Counted from the first letter of the stretch, positions 24,956 through 34,253 are shown. The stretch is DNA of 38,289 nucleotides from RGIG3102 sp964369975 (GCA_964369975.1 CAYJFZ010000015.1:1-38289), one strand, 5' to 3'. Notes: generated by a model not told the origin, from the sequence alone. Made by a program: numbers and translations.

Positions 24956-27187
24956 TTATTGCATGTGATTTTTATACTTTTCTTCAAAATCGGATATTGG
25001 CATCGGTCTTGCATAGTAGTAGCCTTGCACAGCATCACAATTTATTCGTTTTAAAGTTTGGATTTGTTCTTCTGTTTCAATACCTTCTGCTACAACATAC
25101 ATATCCAAATTATGGGCAACTTTTACAAAGCCTTCAACAACATATTCGCCTCTAACTGCTTCTTCTTTGCCTGTAAAGAAGCTTCTATCCATTTTTAAAG
25201 TATCTACTTTTAAGTTCTTTAATAAGCTCAAAGAGGAGTAGCCAGCGCCAAAGTCATCAATTGAGATTTTAAAGCCATTTGCCCTTAAATCATAAAATAA
25301 TTTATCAACACTACTTTCATTTTCAATAGTAGTTGTTTCTGTTAATTCTATTTCAATAAGGTTGTGAGGGATTTGATGTTCATCGACTATTTTAGTAATA
25401 GTTTGTACAAAGTTTTTATCGTTTAAATTTAACCTTGAGCAGTTTACAGCTACAGAAATAGGTTTAAGTCCCTCTGCAAACCATTTTTTAATTAATAAGC
25501 AAACATTATCTAAAATATATTTATCAAGGTCTACAATAAATCCATTTTTCTCAAATAAAGGGATGAAGGAGTTTGGATAAATCATATTACCGCTTTCTTC
25601 CTTCCAACGAACTAAAGCCTCAGCGCCAATTAAAGTATCGGTGCGCAAGCTGAATTTAGGCTGTAAGTATATTTCAAATTCATTATTTAATAAAGCGTCA
25701 TTCATCTTGCTTGTAAGTTCGGCTTCTTCTAATATTTTTTTAGTGTAACTTTCGTCATAATCATAAATTTTAACGCCCTTGTTTTCCTTTGATATCCTAT
25801 GGGCTAAATTTAATTTATTTATAATATCATCTACATTTACTTCGCCCTTAGGTATATGATATCTTCCATACTTAAATGATATTTGATACTTGCCAAGCTC
25901 TGGTATCAGAGTTGTATAATAAGACTCATACAATTCTGTACGAGTTTCCATATCATCTAAAAATCCATTACCAGAAAACAGTATAAATTCATCAACACCT
26001 GTTCTTGAAATAACTAAACTATCTTCGTTGACAGTTTCTCTGATACTTTTAAATGCTTGTAAAACTCTATTGCCCACTTCAAATCCGAACATTTCATTAA
26101 TTGCTTTAAAATTTTCAATATCTATTTTAACTACTGCATAAGATTTATCCATATTATTTGTTAAAATTTCTTCCATATCCTTTTTTAATTTTGTTAAATT
26201 AGGAAGCTTTGTTAAAGGGTCATAGTAAGCTGTTTTTTCTAAAGAGCGTAAAGAATAAACTCTGTATACCCAAATATAGCAAACAAAAATTGCTGTGATA
26301 ATTAATACAATAATGCTAATATATGTAATTTCATTAATGGCTGTACCAAAGGCTACATTTACAACATCTTCTTCTAAAGACATCGCTAAAATCCACTGCG
26401 TATTTTCAATAGGGCTATATACTAAGATTTTAGGAGTTTTTACATCGTCGTATACAGCGGTATAAGAAAAGCTACCATTAACGCCATTCATAGCATTTTC
26501 TAATGCGTTTTCAGAATTTTTAAGCCCCATAGTTTTCATATCTTCATAAGGTATGAAAGAATAATCGCTATGTCCTACACTTGTTGTAAAAAGGATATTT
26601 AAATCATAATCAACTAAGAACACCCAGCCACTCGTAGCAGCGCTATCTAAAATTTCGTATAAATCATTTATTAAAACTTCGCTAAGTAGCACACCTGTAA
26701 TTTCTCCATCATCACTTACTACAGGAACAGCTACATCAAAAACAATATCTCCAGAAATTTTTGAAAGATGAGGTTCTTCTATAAAGAAATCATTTTCTAA
26801 AGTTTTTTGATATGTTTTATTTAAAGAAAAGTCATATACTATGTTTTCGCTTGAAATTCCCTTTCCATCTAAATTTATATAATAAATATTTTCAAAATCA
26901 CTTACTTTTGATTGTTCATTTAAAAATTCAACTGCATTATCAAAATTAATTTCGCTGCCCGCTGCATATTCAGATAATAGTTCTAAATTATCTTCACTTT
27001 CTTTGATGCTTCTTTGAATTTCTGAAGCCATTTGAACACCAGTTTCTTCTACTCCCAAACGAGTAGTTTCAAGGATTTCATTGCCTATATTAGAAATATA
27101 TAAAACTATAAGTCCTGCAATAGCAAAAAAAATCATTGAAATTGTTATAATTGAAACTTTGTCAAAACTTGGTTTTTTTAATTTCAT
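24956..27187 (-). CDS. Cache-sensor c-di-GMP phosphodiesterase with degenerate GGDEF
   Basis: 743 residues. Membrane segments at about 12-32 and 285-308 flank a periplasmic double-Cache-like domain (SGWVFLVDYDLNILFTT and NTQWILAMSL are typical). The GGDEF domain has GVDEF at 397-401 in place of GGDEF, so cyclase activity is doubtful and it may bind GTP as a regulator. The EAL domain is complete: QPK 509-511, Glu523 in EALVRW, Asn582, Glu614, Asp644-Asp645, Lys665 and Glu701, so c-di-GMP hydrolysis to pGpG is expected. Start ATG follows AAAGGA. A leader of roughly 125 bases separates it from its promoter. Confidence 0.93.
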   Translation of the reverse strand: MKLKKPSFDKVSIITISMIFFAIAGLIVLYISNIGNEILETTRLGVEETGVQMASEIQRSIKESEDNLELLSEYAAGSEINFDNAVEFLNEQSKVSDFENIYYINLDGKGISSENIVYDFSLNKTYQKTLENDFFIEEPHLSKISGDIVFDVAVPVVSDDGEITGVLLSEVLINDLYEILDSAATSGWVFLVDYDLNILFTTSVGHSDYSFIPYEDMKTMGLKNSENALENAMNGVNGSFSYTAVYDDVKTPKILVYSPIENTQWILAMSLEEDVVNVAFGTAINEITYISIIVLIITAIFVCYIWVYRVYSLRSLEKTAYYDPLTKLPNLTKLKKDMEEILTNNMDKSYAVVKIDIENFKAINEMFGFEVGNRVLQAFKSIRETVNEDSLVISRTGVDEFILFSGNGFLDDMETRTELYESYYTTLIPELGKYQISFKYGRYHIPKGEVNVDDIINKLNLAHRISKENKGVKIYDYDESYTKKILEEAELTSKMNDALLNNEFEIYLQPKFSLRTDTLIGAEALVRWKEESGNMIYPNSFIPLFEKNGFIVDLDKYILDNVCLLIKKWFAEGLKPISVAVNCSRLNLNDKNFVQTITKIVDEHQIPHNLIEIELTETTTIENESSVDKLFYDLRANGFKISIDDFGAGYSSLSLLKNLKVDTLKMDRSFFTGKEEAVRGEYVVEGFVKVAHNLDMYVVAEGIETEEQIQTLKRINCDAVQGYYYARPMPISDFEEKYKNHMQ

Positions 27188-27320
27188 GGCATTTTTTCCT
27201 TTAATTAGTGAATTGAAAAATATCTATTTTTTTATTGTTGTTTTGTTAACTTTATAATATGGATTATTGTGTTTTTAATTGTATTAATATAATTGATAAT
27301 AATAAAGCATACTACCTATA

Positions 27321-27349
27321 ACTATAACAAAATAAGACATAAAAGTCAA
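27321..27349 (-). promoter_or_regulatory. Promoter of the c-di-GMP/MGMT operon
   Basis: On the minus strand TTGACT (27344-27349) and TATAGT (27321-27326) are exactly 17 bases apart, about 134 bases upstream of the phosphodiesterase start. Confidence 0.7.
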
Positions 27350-27552
27350 TGTAATATGCACTTTGCTTTATTTTTAGATAAGATATGAAACTAAAATAAG
27401 TATTTACAGTATATAAATAAAGGGGTATGAATATTTTTTAGTTTATGTAATTATTGAGATAGCTGTTTTTTATATGTAATTTTAGAACAAAGCAAGATGC
27501 TTGGATAAACATAAAATGAATAGTTTATTTAAAAGGAATAATGACAATATAT

Positions 27553-27582
27553 AAAAAGCACCAGCTACTACTGGTGCTTTTT
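27553..27582 (-). terminator. Terminator of the DUF2142 gene (symmetrical)
   Basis: AAAAAGCACCAG (27553-27564) pairs with CTGGTGCTTTTT (27571-27582), loop six bases. It lies 34 bases past the stop of the leftward gene and would also work in the other direction. Confidence 0.9.
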
Positions 27583-27616
27583 ATTAAGTTATAAATAGTG
27601 TTTTAATTGATAATAA

Positions 27617-29686
27617 TTATCTTAGGGCTATAATGCTAAAGCTGTTTAATAAAATAAGCATATTTACAAAAACTAAACTAAATATTAGCACCTCATCAAT
27701 TCTATTTTTTATTACTATTTTATCACCGATTACAGAAAAGAAAACTAAAGGTAAAATAGGAATGAAGTATCTTCCTTGTATTCCAAAAATAGTTTCATAA
27801 TTAGAAGGTGTCCATGTTATACAAGCAAGGACTATCATGGCACTAACTCCTAAGACTATACCCAGACAAAATAGCTTATTAAAGCCTTTGAATTTTATTT
27901 TAAAATCTTCTTGTTGTATAGTGGATAACAATAATATAAAGATTACAGCCATTATATATAGCCAGCTTATATAAATAGGTGTTACGATAACTTCCCCTAA
28001 TTTGCCACCGAAAATTTCATATATATACAGCTGGGTATTTTCGCCTATTGTATTAGCGATTAGCTTAACAGTTGCAGGTATGTTTTGTATTATATAAGAA
28101 AAAGAAAAGTAAATACTACTATCGCCATTTGCAAGTATAGTGCCCTGTGTTTCTTCGCTTAAAGAGGTAGCTCCTTGAGATATAGTTGTATTTTCTACAA
28201 CAACAGCACTTGCTATATTAGAAACAGAGCTTGTAATAAGACTTGAATTGAATGAAAGCCAAAGGATAGCACCCACTAAAAATACTGATGATTTTACTAA
28301 AACATTTTGCTTTTTGTCTTTAAATTTTGTTTTAGGAATTAGTAAAACTAAGGCTAATACTAATACATAAACCGCCTTACTTGGAGCTATAACACCAGCT
28401 AAAACAAGCAATAAAATAATGTATTTATTATTTATTTTATCTTGGTCATAAATTAATTTAAAGCAGGTAGCTATAAATAAAAAGCATGAAGAGATAACCA
28501 AAGTATCATAAGAAAAACTTGCTGCTGTTTGTAAAGGTATTGGAGTTAGAGCAATAAGTGCGAATGTCGTTTTATAAAAGGGCATAATCTTAATAGCAAA
28601 AAAGACTAAAATTGCGTATACTGCTAAATTTAATATGCGTGTAAATATTATCATAGGAACATAGCCGAAATTTAATATTCGAGAAATGGTAATGCCTATT
28701 GTCTGCACAAGATATAATAAACCAAAAACATCAGCAGTCCTTGCTTTTATAGGGATGAGATTTTTATTACCTGAGCCGGTTAAAGAAATTCCTTCATAAA
28801 TCTTTTGAAAATCGAAAACATTATAATTAACAGGTTTATTTAAGTTATAGGCATCACTTTGCCTTACTAATAAGTCATTATTTTCATCATACACTTCTAC
28901 TCCTAAAATTTTGCTTGAGTTTGCATAACTGCTTGCTATATGAACATATTCATCAGCACCGCCTGCAATAGGAGTTAAAAATGAGAAAATGATACCGATA
29001 TAGACAGCTAAAAATAAGAATAAAAATTCAATTTTTAATTTTTTGATAAATATAAAGTAGTATGATGATATTAATAAAACAAATATTGCACCAGCGAGTA
29101 AGAGATAGTAAGTGTAAATGAAATCTCCAGAATAATTTGATATTATTTGAACAGCTACAGTACCATCAACGCTATTTTCTCCCTCGATTAAATCAAAGCC
29201 TTCTTTTGTTTGCTCGCTTTTCCATAAAGCTATTTTATCATCTTGCGTTTTGGGGATAGTATATAAATGCAATGTATATTTTGTGTCTTCTTCATTTAAT
29301 ACATAATCATCGAAAATAAGACCTAAAAAGGTATTGTCTTTAATTTCGTGCATATTTTTGCTTGTTGTGAAAATGATACTTCCATCACTATCTAAAAGCT
29401 CTAAAAAAACATCACCACTGACGACCTTATTAAAAGTATGAAAGTTTAAATTAACTCCGTAAAGTCTCATTCCACCCTCAAGAATAATATCTTGTTTGAT
29501 ACTTGTTTGCCCGTCAATTTCAGTAGTTAAAATTGAGTATTCATCGTGAGTGAGCTGTCTTATAGAAGTGTCGGAAGCGTCTTTTAAAACACTGTATCCT
29601 ATCCAGCTTAAAATTAAAGAAGAAATAAGCGTTATAATAAGTATAGCAATAATATGCTTGTATTTTTTGAAGTTTGGAATATTCAT
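27617..29686 (-). CDS. DUF2142-type polytopic membrane protein
   Basis: 689 residues. One N-terminal membrane segment, a soluble domain of about 160 residues with beta-rich character (about 45-200), then at least ten membrane segments. The stretch LTPIAGGADEYVHIASSYA, at the start of the second membrane block, is the mark of the DUF2142 family as I know it; a conserved acidic pair after the first loop recalls GT-C glycosyltransferases that use lipid-linked sugars. A role in cell-surface polysaccharide or lipid glycosylation is therefore possible but unproven. It is a single gene with its own promoter (29714-29742) and terminator. Ribosome site AAGGGG. Confidence 0.8.
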   Translation of the reverse strand: MNIPNFKKYKHIIAILIITLISSLILSWIGYSVLKDASDTSIRQLTHDEYSILTTEIDGQTSIKQDIILEGGMRLYGVNLNFHTFNKVVSGDVFLELLDSDGSIIFTTSKNMHEIKDNTFLGLIFDDYVLNEEDTKYTLHLYTIPKTQDDKIALWKSEQTKEGFDLIEGENSVDGTVAVQIISNYSGDFIYTYYLLLAGAIFVLLISSYYFIFIKKLKIEFLFLFLAVYIGIIFSFLTPIAGGADEYVHIASSYANSSKILGVEVYDENNDLLVRQSDAYNLNKPVNYNVFDFQKIYEGISLTGSGNKNLIPIKARTADVFGLLYLVQTIGITISRILNFGYVPMIIFTRILNLAVYAILVFFAIKIMPFYKTTFALIALTPIPLQTAASFSYDTLVISSCFLFIATCFKLIYDQDKINNKYIILLLVLAGVIAPSKAVYVLVLALVLLIPKTKFKDKKQNVLVKSSVFLVGAILWLSFNSSLITSSVSNIASAVVVENTTISQGATSLSEETQGTILANGDSSIYFSFSYIIQNIPATVKLIANTIGENTQLYIYEIFGGKLGEVIVTPIYISWLYIMAVIFILLLSTIQQEDFKIKFKGFNKLFCLGIVLGVSAMIVLACITWTPSNYETIFGIQGRYFIPILPLVFFSVIGDKIVIKNRIDEVLIFSLVFVNMLILLNSFSIIALR

Positions 29687-29713
29687 AAAAAGCCCCTTTT
29701 TTTTATTATTAAA

Positions 29714-29742
29714 AGTATAGCATTATTAAAAAATATTTACAA
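29714..29742 (-). promoter_or_regulatory. Promoter of the DUF2142 gene
   Basis: On the minus strand TTGTAA (29737-29742) and TATACT (29714-29719) are 17 bases apart, about 27 bases upstream of the start codon. Confidence 0.75.
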
Positions 29743-29835
29743 CCTAAAATTGAGTGAATTATCAATATTAATAATGTATCAACTCATTTATAAAGAAATA
29801 TATTTAATGAAAAATAAGAATTGCTTTATCATATA

Positions 29836-29880
29836 AAAAAAACAAGGTTTTTAAAGTAATATTACTTAAAACCTTGTTTT
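29836..29880 (-). terminator. Long terminator after the solute-binding protein gene
   Basis: ACAAGGTTTT with AAAACCTTGT forms the outer stem and AAGTAA with TTACTT the inner one, separated by a small bulge. Read leftward it ends with a run of eight Ts. It starts 51 bases after the stop of the gene at 29931-31244. Confidence 0.9.
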
Positions 29881-29930
29881 TAATTTGTCTGTTTAGAATG
29901 TATTTAAAAACTTATATTATATATAAATTA

Positions 29931-31244
29931 TCATTGACCTAAAATTCTGTCCCATTCTTCTTGGCAGTCTAAGAGGGCTTGCTCTGGTGCTTTTTCGCCA
30001 TCAAGTACGGCTACTCCTGCTTTTGTAAGCTCTGTAAGGCATTCTTGGGCGTGGGGGAGTAACTTTGTTTCGTAAACTCGCTGATAAGGACTTTCAGATG
30101 ATGCAGAGGTAACTGCGTATTTACCAAGCTCAACGCCCATTGCACGATTTTTGTAAGTGATATACTTAATAAATTCAAACGCTGCATCTTTATTGTTACA
30201 GTCTTCTGATATGGCAACATTAATGCTATTGTCTATTATCCTGTTTGAAAAATCACTATTTAGATTATGTGTACCTATTTGCTCACGGTATACTAAATCG
30301 CTTGCATTAGGCAGATAATTGTCTTCAAGGGAGCCGATTAAGAGAATTGTTATTTTATCAGTAAAATCGTTAAAAACTTCTTCTGTTGTTTTTTGTGAAG
30401 TTTGTGGCATTACATATCCTTCTATGCCGAGCGTTTCAATTAACTGCATTGCCTTTAACATCTCAGGAGTGTTTACTGTGAAAACATCACCTTGCATTAA
30501 ACTACCGTCGTTTGCGTATAAAATAGGCAATATTGTATTAGTTGCACTTTTAATAGGCTCTTTATTTGTAAGCAAAAGTGACATACCATAGTAGTCTAAA
30601 TCCAAATCCGTTCCCCAAGCGGAAATTTCTATTAATCCTGGAAAGTTTGTTATCATAGTGTAACTGCCTGTCGGGCCAATTATCTTTGAATTGAAAAAAA
30701 GCACTGAAGTATCACGAAACAGCGGTACACTGTAAGTTGTACCATTAATTTCTGTAAAAGCATCTGGGCTATACTCAGTAATATAGTATTCTAAATTATG
30801 TATATCTTGCTCAATTCCTGTAACATCAAGCGAAATCGCCTGAGCCATATAGCTATCAAGAGATGCTAATTTATCTGCGTTATATAAATCCGTGGTGTGG
30901 TATGAATTAACTGAGAAGATATCGGATTTATTATTTTCATCTAAGATATACTCTAAAATTTCATCTTCTGGAACACTTATAAGATTTACTTGAATTTCAG
31001 GGTCGATAGTATTGAATTCATCAATTAGGGTTTGCAGATAAGATATATCTTCGCCCTCAGCAAAGGATTGTACAAAATTAAGACCTACAACCCCATTATC
31101 AATTTGAGCATTTTCAGTGGTTTCATCAATAGTTTCGCTGTTATCAGCGTTATTGCCATCTTGAGTCACTTCGCCATTTGTACTACATCCCACAAGTGAA
31201 AAAGCCATACAAACAGTTAGAAAAATTGAAAGTATCTTTTTCAT
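29931..31244 (-). CDS. Orphan ABC-type extracellular solute-binding lipoprotein
   Basis: 437 residues. Signal peptide with lipobox FSLVGC (Cys20), then an acidic Asn/Glu/Thr linker to about residue 50, and a family 1 (sugar-type) binding fold: LQTLIDEFNTIDPEIQVNLISVP, the LYNADKLASLD segment, YSVPLFRDTSVLFFNSKI and AAFEFIKYITYKNRA. It would be anchored to the outer face of the membrane. No permease or ATPase gene is adjacent, so it either serves transporters encoded elsewhere or works as a sensor accessory. The ligand cannot be told. A weak promoter is seen at 31296-31324. Confidence 0.87.
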   Translation of the reverse strand: MKKILSIFLTVCMAFSLVGCSTNGEVTQDGNNADNSETIDETTENAQIDNGVVGLNFVQSFAEGEDISYLQTLIDEFNTIDPEIQVNLISVPEDEILEYILDENNKSDIFSVNSYHTTDLYNADKLASLDSYMAQAISLDVTGIEQDIHNLEYYITEYSPDAFTEINGTTYSVPLFRDTSVLFFNSKIIGPTGSYTMITNFPGLIEISAWGTDLDLDYYGMSLLLTNKEPIKSATNTILPILYANDGSLMQGDVFTVNTPEMLKAMQLIETLGIEGYVMPQTSQKTTEEVFNDFTDKITILLIGSLEDNYLPNASDLVYREQIGTHNLNSDFSNRIIDNSINVAISEDCNNKDAAFEFIKYITYKNRAMGVELGKYAVTSASSESPYQRVYETKLLPHAQECLTELTKAGVAVLDGEKAPEQALLDCQEEWDRILGQ

Positions 31245-31295
31245 AAATTCACCTTATCTTTCTATAAGAATACGATAAAAATCGTAATTTTATTT

Positions 31296-31324
31296 ATTAT
31301 AGTTACTTAATAAATTGATATAAA
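31296..31324 (-). promoter_or_regulatory. Weak promoter candidate for the solute-binding protein gene
   Basis: On the minus strand a perfect TATAAT (31296-31301) is preceded at 17 bases by TTTATA (31319-31324), a poor -35 box. Direct repeats GTATTAGC (minus strand, 16 bases apart, around 31328-31352) lie upstream and may bind an activator. Confidence 0.35.
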
Positions 31325-31385
31325 TAAGCTAATACAATATTAGGCTAATACGATTTGAGTTATTAAATACAACTTTATTTTTATA

Positions 31386-32204
31386 TTAATTTTTTATTGT
31401 AAAAATATCTTCGTTACTAAATATACTGTTAGTTTCTATTCGCTCATATCCCATACTACCCACTTTGACATCTTCAGAAACATCCAAGTTAATAGTATTA
31501 TTTTCTAAACTAAAGTATTTATAATTGTATTTTCCGCCCTCACAATTTAATATATATCCACCATCAATAGCAAGAGAGAATGAGCCACTGTCAAAATCAC
31601 CGCTTATTTGATTTTCGAGTGTGAAAGTATCATCTTGATTAAAAGTAAGAACATAATCGGTCGTATCCGCCCCCCATGAACCTACTAGGATTTCTTTAAT
31701 TAGCAATAACTGTTCTTCATAACTTATCGCTACAGGAATTTCTCCTTCATTTGGCATATAAGTCATAGTTTTATTTGTATTGTCTAAGGTTTCTAAATCA
31801 GGGTCAAAAATGAAAGTAATTTCTTGTCCATCATCATATACAAGTGAGAGCACAGTAGGGGAGACAGGGGAAAATGTTCCTGTTCTTACGCCCGGAGACT
31901 CAGCCCAATGATACACTGTCTGTGTATTCAAATCATAAGCAAAATGTACAGCCTCGAAAGTACCATCGACTTTAAGAGTTATATAATTTTCTGATGTAGT
32001 TGATTTCCAAGTATTAATATATGCCTCGTTTGAATATATTCCCTCTTCAATTGAATCTTCATCATCTAAGGCAGTATCCTCATTATTTTCTGATTCCTCT
32101 TGTTCGTTTTGTATATTTTCGTTTATTTCATCGCCTGATTGCTGGCATGCCATAAGCGAAAACATCATACAAATTGCAAGTAAAATTGAAAAAACTTTCT
32201 TCAT
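31386..32204 (-). CDS. Lipoprotein with two lipocalin-like repeats
   Basis: 272 residues. Signal peptide with lipobox FSLMAC (Cys20), a Glu/Asn/Asp-rich linker (residues 21-60), then two similar beta-rich units. The first starts INTWKSTTSENYITLKVDGTF, the second LVGSWGADTTDYVLTFNQDDTF; each has a Trp, then Tyr, then a DGTF/DDTF turn and a later G-x-F/S strand. This is typical of small lipocalin-like or DUF-type lipoproteins, but I do not recognise a named family. It would sit on the outer membrane face. Promoter at 32253-32281. Confidence 0.7.
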   Translation of the reverse strand: MKKVFSILLAICMMFSLMACQQSGDEINENIQNEQEESENNEDTALDDEDSIEEGIYSNEAYINTWKSTTSENYITLKVDGTFEAVHFAYDLNTQTVYHWAESPGVRTGTFSPVSPTVLSLVYDDGQEITFIFDPDLETLDNTNKTMTYMPNEGEIPVAISYEEQLLLIKEILVGSWGADTTDYVLTFNQDDTFTLENQISGDFDSGSFSLAIDGGYILNCEGGKYNYKYFSLENNTINLDVSEDVKVGSMGYERIETNSIFSNEDIFTIKN

Positions 32205-32252
32205 ATTATAAGATACCTTTCTTTTTTTTGTTGACTTAACATATTATAAATA

Positions 32253-32281
32253 ATTATATCATATTAAACTATAGTTTTCAA
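32253..32281 (-). promoter_or_regulatory. Promoter of the lipoprotein gene at 31386-32204
   Basis: On the minus strand TTGAAA (32276-32281) and a perfect TATAAT (32253-32258) are 17 bases apart, about 49 bases before the start codon. Confidence 0.75.
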
Positions 32282-32369
32282 TTTATAAAAGAAATTTTAT
32301 CTTGTTTTCTCTTGTAATGGTGTTAATATTTAACTCGCTTAATTTATTAAATAATACAATATACTTATC

Positions 32370-32900
32370 CTAATCTCTTGGGAAAATCTTCATTGGTATT
32401 AAGCGCATAAGTTTTTTTGCCTTAAGGGCATCGTAATTTTTATCGGTAGATAAAATATCAACAAAAGGGGTCTTAAAGCCCGCTTTTATGCCTGTGTGAA
32501 TAAAACCATTTCTTTCATAAAAGGCGAGTCGTTTAACTCTCTGCTCATAATTTTTTGCAGTTTTATCGTCCATTGTTTCGATGAAGAGTGTTATTGACTT
32601 ATTTGGGTATTTACTAAAAAGTAAGCGTAACAGCTTTGAGCCATATCCTTTTGAATGAATTTTATCATTCACTGCGATGTAAAACACAAATAGAGTATCG
32701 TTTGAGTTTATTGTAAATAGAATTCCTACAAACAAATCCTCATCATAATATACTGTGAAATCGTAATTTTTGTTTAATGTTAAAAGCCTTATAAGCCACA
32801 TAGGCATTAATTCCTCTTTTGGAAAAACTCTTTTCATAAAATCGCAAACTTCTTTATAGTTAGAAAGACTTTTTGATAATTTTTTCTCTGTTAAATCCAT
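32370..32900 (-). CDS. GNAT-family acetyltransferase
   Basis: 176 residues. The acetyl-CoA binding motif A is FYIAVNDKIHSKGYGSKLLRLL (first residues shown from about 93), with the usual beta-bulge and R/Q-x-x-G-x-G/A variant SKGYGS. A C-terminal FYERNGFIHTG strand is typical of GNAT N-acetyltransferases. The substrate is unknown. Ribosome site AAAGGAGAT; 18 bases after the MATE gene stop, so it is the third gene of the marR-MATE-GNAT operon and may modify the compound that the pump exports. No clear terminator follows. Confidence 0.85.
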   Translation of the reverse strand: MDLTEKKLSKSLSNYKEVCDFMKRVFPKEELMPMWLIRLLTLNKNYDFTVYYDEDLFVGILFTINSNDTLFVFYIAVNDKIHSKGYGSKLLRLLFSKYPNKSITLFIETMDDKTAKNYEQRVKRLAFYERNGFIHTGIKAGFKTPFVDILSTDKNYDALKAKKLMRLIPMKIFPRD

Positions 32901-32918
32901 AATCTAATCTCCTTTAAA

Positions 32919-34253
32919 TTAATATTGATAGTAAAATTGATTTTTTTTATAAAGATAATAGGACACTAAAATAGCTAAAAATTCTGCAACAGGTACAGCC
33001 AGCCAAACTCCGTTAAGATTAAAGATTTGTGGCAGTACTAAAAGTGCTATAACAATAAATACTAAACTTCTTAAAAAAGAAATAGTAGCAGAAATTTTCC
33101 CGTTTGATAATGATGTAAACATTGCTGAAAAGAAAATATTAAAGCCCATAAACAAGTAAGCGGGCAAGAATAGTAAAAGTCCAGCTTTTGCCATTTCAAA
33201 TGTTGCACTATCTTTAGAAATGAAAATACCTATTGCCTCATTAGAAAATAAAAGAGTAAGTATTATTACAAGAATTGAAGCAACAGTAATAATCTTAAAA
33301 CTTTGTATAATGACTTTGCGTAAGCCACTATGATTTTTTTCGCCATATTTATATGCAATAATAGGGGATACTCCTAAAGTGTAGCCTGTGTAAATTGCAT
33401 TTTGAAACATTTGTATGTAGAGTATTACGCTAATTGCAGCTACTCCAGCATCGCCTGCTATACTCATCAAAATAAAATTAAACATTAAAGTTGTAATAGA
33501 TGTAGCAAGGGAAGCAACAAGCTCAGATGAGCCATTAAACATACTTTGAATAAGAGTTTTCATCTTAAACTTTGGCTTTATAAAATGTAGAATACATTTT
33601 TTATTAAATAAAAAATAGAAAAATCCAATCATACCCGGCAAGGCATTTCCTATACCAGTAGCAAGACCTGCGCCAGTAATGCCCATATTTAATAAATTAG
33701 GGGAAATAAAAATATAATCAAGGATTATATTAGTTATCCCACCCGCAAGACTTAATATAAGCCCAAATGTAGGCTTGCCAGCTGTTATCATAAAAGATTG
33801 AATGAAAACCATAAAAAATACAGGAGTTAGAAATCCTGCTAAACTAAGCATATAATCTTTTGAAAGGGAATATAAGCTGTCACTAACATTTAATAAACTA
33901 AGAAGCTCATCTGGAAAAATTAAAACAATCGCTGTAAGGCTAAGTCCAAGGATTGCACCAATTATATATATTACTGTTAAAAATTCTTGTGCTTGTCGTT
34001 GCTTTCCTTGTCCTAATAATTTTGCAATAACAGCATTACCACCAGTTGCAAACATTAGCCCAACAGCCATTACTATGCCCAGTAAAGGCATTACTAAATT
34101 AACTGCGGCTAAGGCGCTTTCTCCAATAAATGTTGATACAAAAACACCATCAATAATTGAGTATGTAGACATAAATATCATCATAAACATACTCGGCATA
34201 GTGAATTTCAAAAGTTCTTTCATACTAAAGTTTTTTGCTAAGGGGCTATTCAT
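32919..34253 (-). CDS. MATE-family efflux transporter
   Basis: About 444 residues with twelve predicted membrane segments. The N-terminal half has SMKELLKFTMPSMFMMIFMSTYSIIDGVF, shown here only in part by the MATE pattern of a first helix followed by IIDGVFVSTFIG; the second half repeats the fold (ASLATSITTLMFN, YKYGEKNHSGLRK). It should export organic cations or drugs driven by sodium or protons. ATG at 34253 follows AGGAAG by six bases and overlaps the marR stop by eight bases; upstream ATGs at 34268 and 34280 have no better ribosome site. Regulation by the adjacent MarR protein is likely. Confidence 0.93.
   Translation of the reverse strand: MNSPLAKNFSMKELLKFTMPSMFMMIFMSTYSIIDGVFVSTFIGESALAAVNLVMPLLGIVMAVGLMFATGGNAVIAKLLGQGKQRQAQEFLTVIYIIGAILGLSLTAIVLIFPDELLSLLNVSDSLYSLSKDYMLSLAGFLTPVFFMVFIQSFMITAGKPTFGLILSLAGGITNIILDYIFISPNLLNMGITGAGLATGIGNALPGMIGFFYFLFNKKCILHFIKPKFKMKTLIQSMFNGSSELVASLATSITTLMFNFILMSIAGDAGVAAISVILYIQMFQNAIYTGYTLGVSPIIAYKYGEKNHSGLRKVIIQSFKIITVASILVIILTLLFSNEAIGIFISKDSATFEMAKAGLLLFLPAYLFMGFNIFFSAMFTSLSNGKISATISFLRSLVFIVIALLVLPQIFNLNGVWLAVPVAEFLAILVSYYLYKKNQFYYQY

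Larger units (their letters stand above)
27188..27616. other. Intergenic region between the c-di-GMP operon and the DUF2142 gene
   Basis: AT-rich and without a credible gene. It contains the leftward promoter at 27321-27349, an unremarkable A-rich leader, and the terminator at 27553-27582. No c-di-GMP riboswitch or other known structured leader is recognised. In 27350-27550 I see nothing further. Confidence 0.6.

Noticed and set aside
27188..27343. Possible c-di-GMP riboswitch in the leader of the phosphodiesterase gene
   Set aside because: No GGGCAAACC-like or GCAAAGCC-like conserved blocks; the leader is plain A/T-rich sequence.
27541..27594. 17-codon ORF preceded by AAAGGAATA
   Set aside because: It runs through the terminator hairpin and has no plausible peptide features.
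29654..29836. Rightward ORF of 60 codons
   Set aside because: Overlaps the start and promoter of the DUF2142 gene; AT-rich chance frame.
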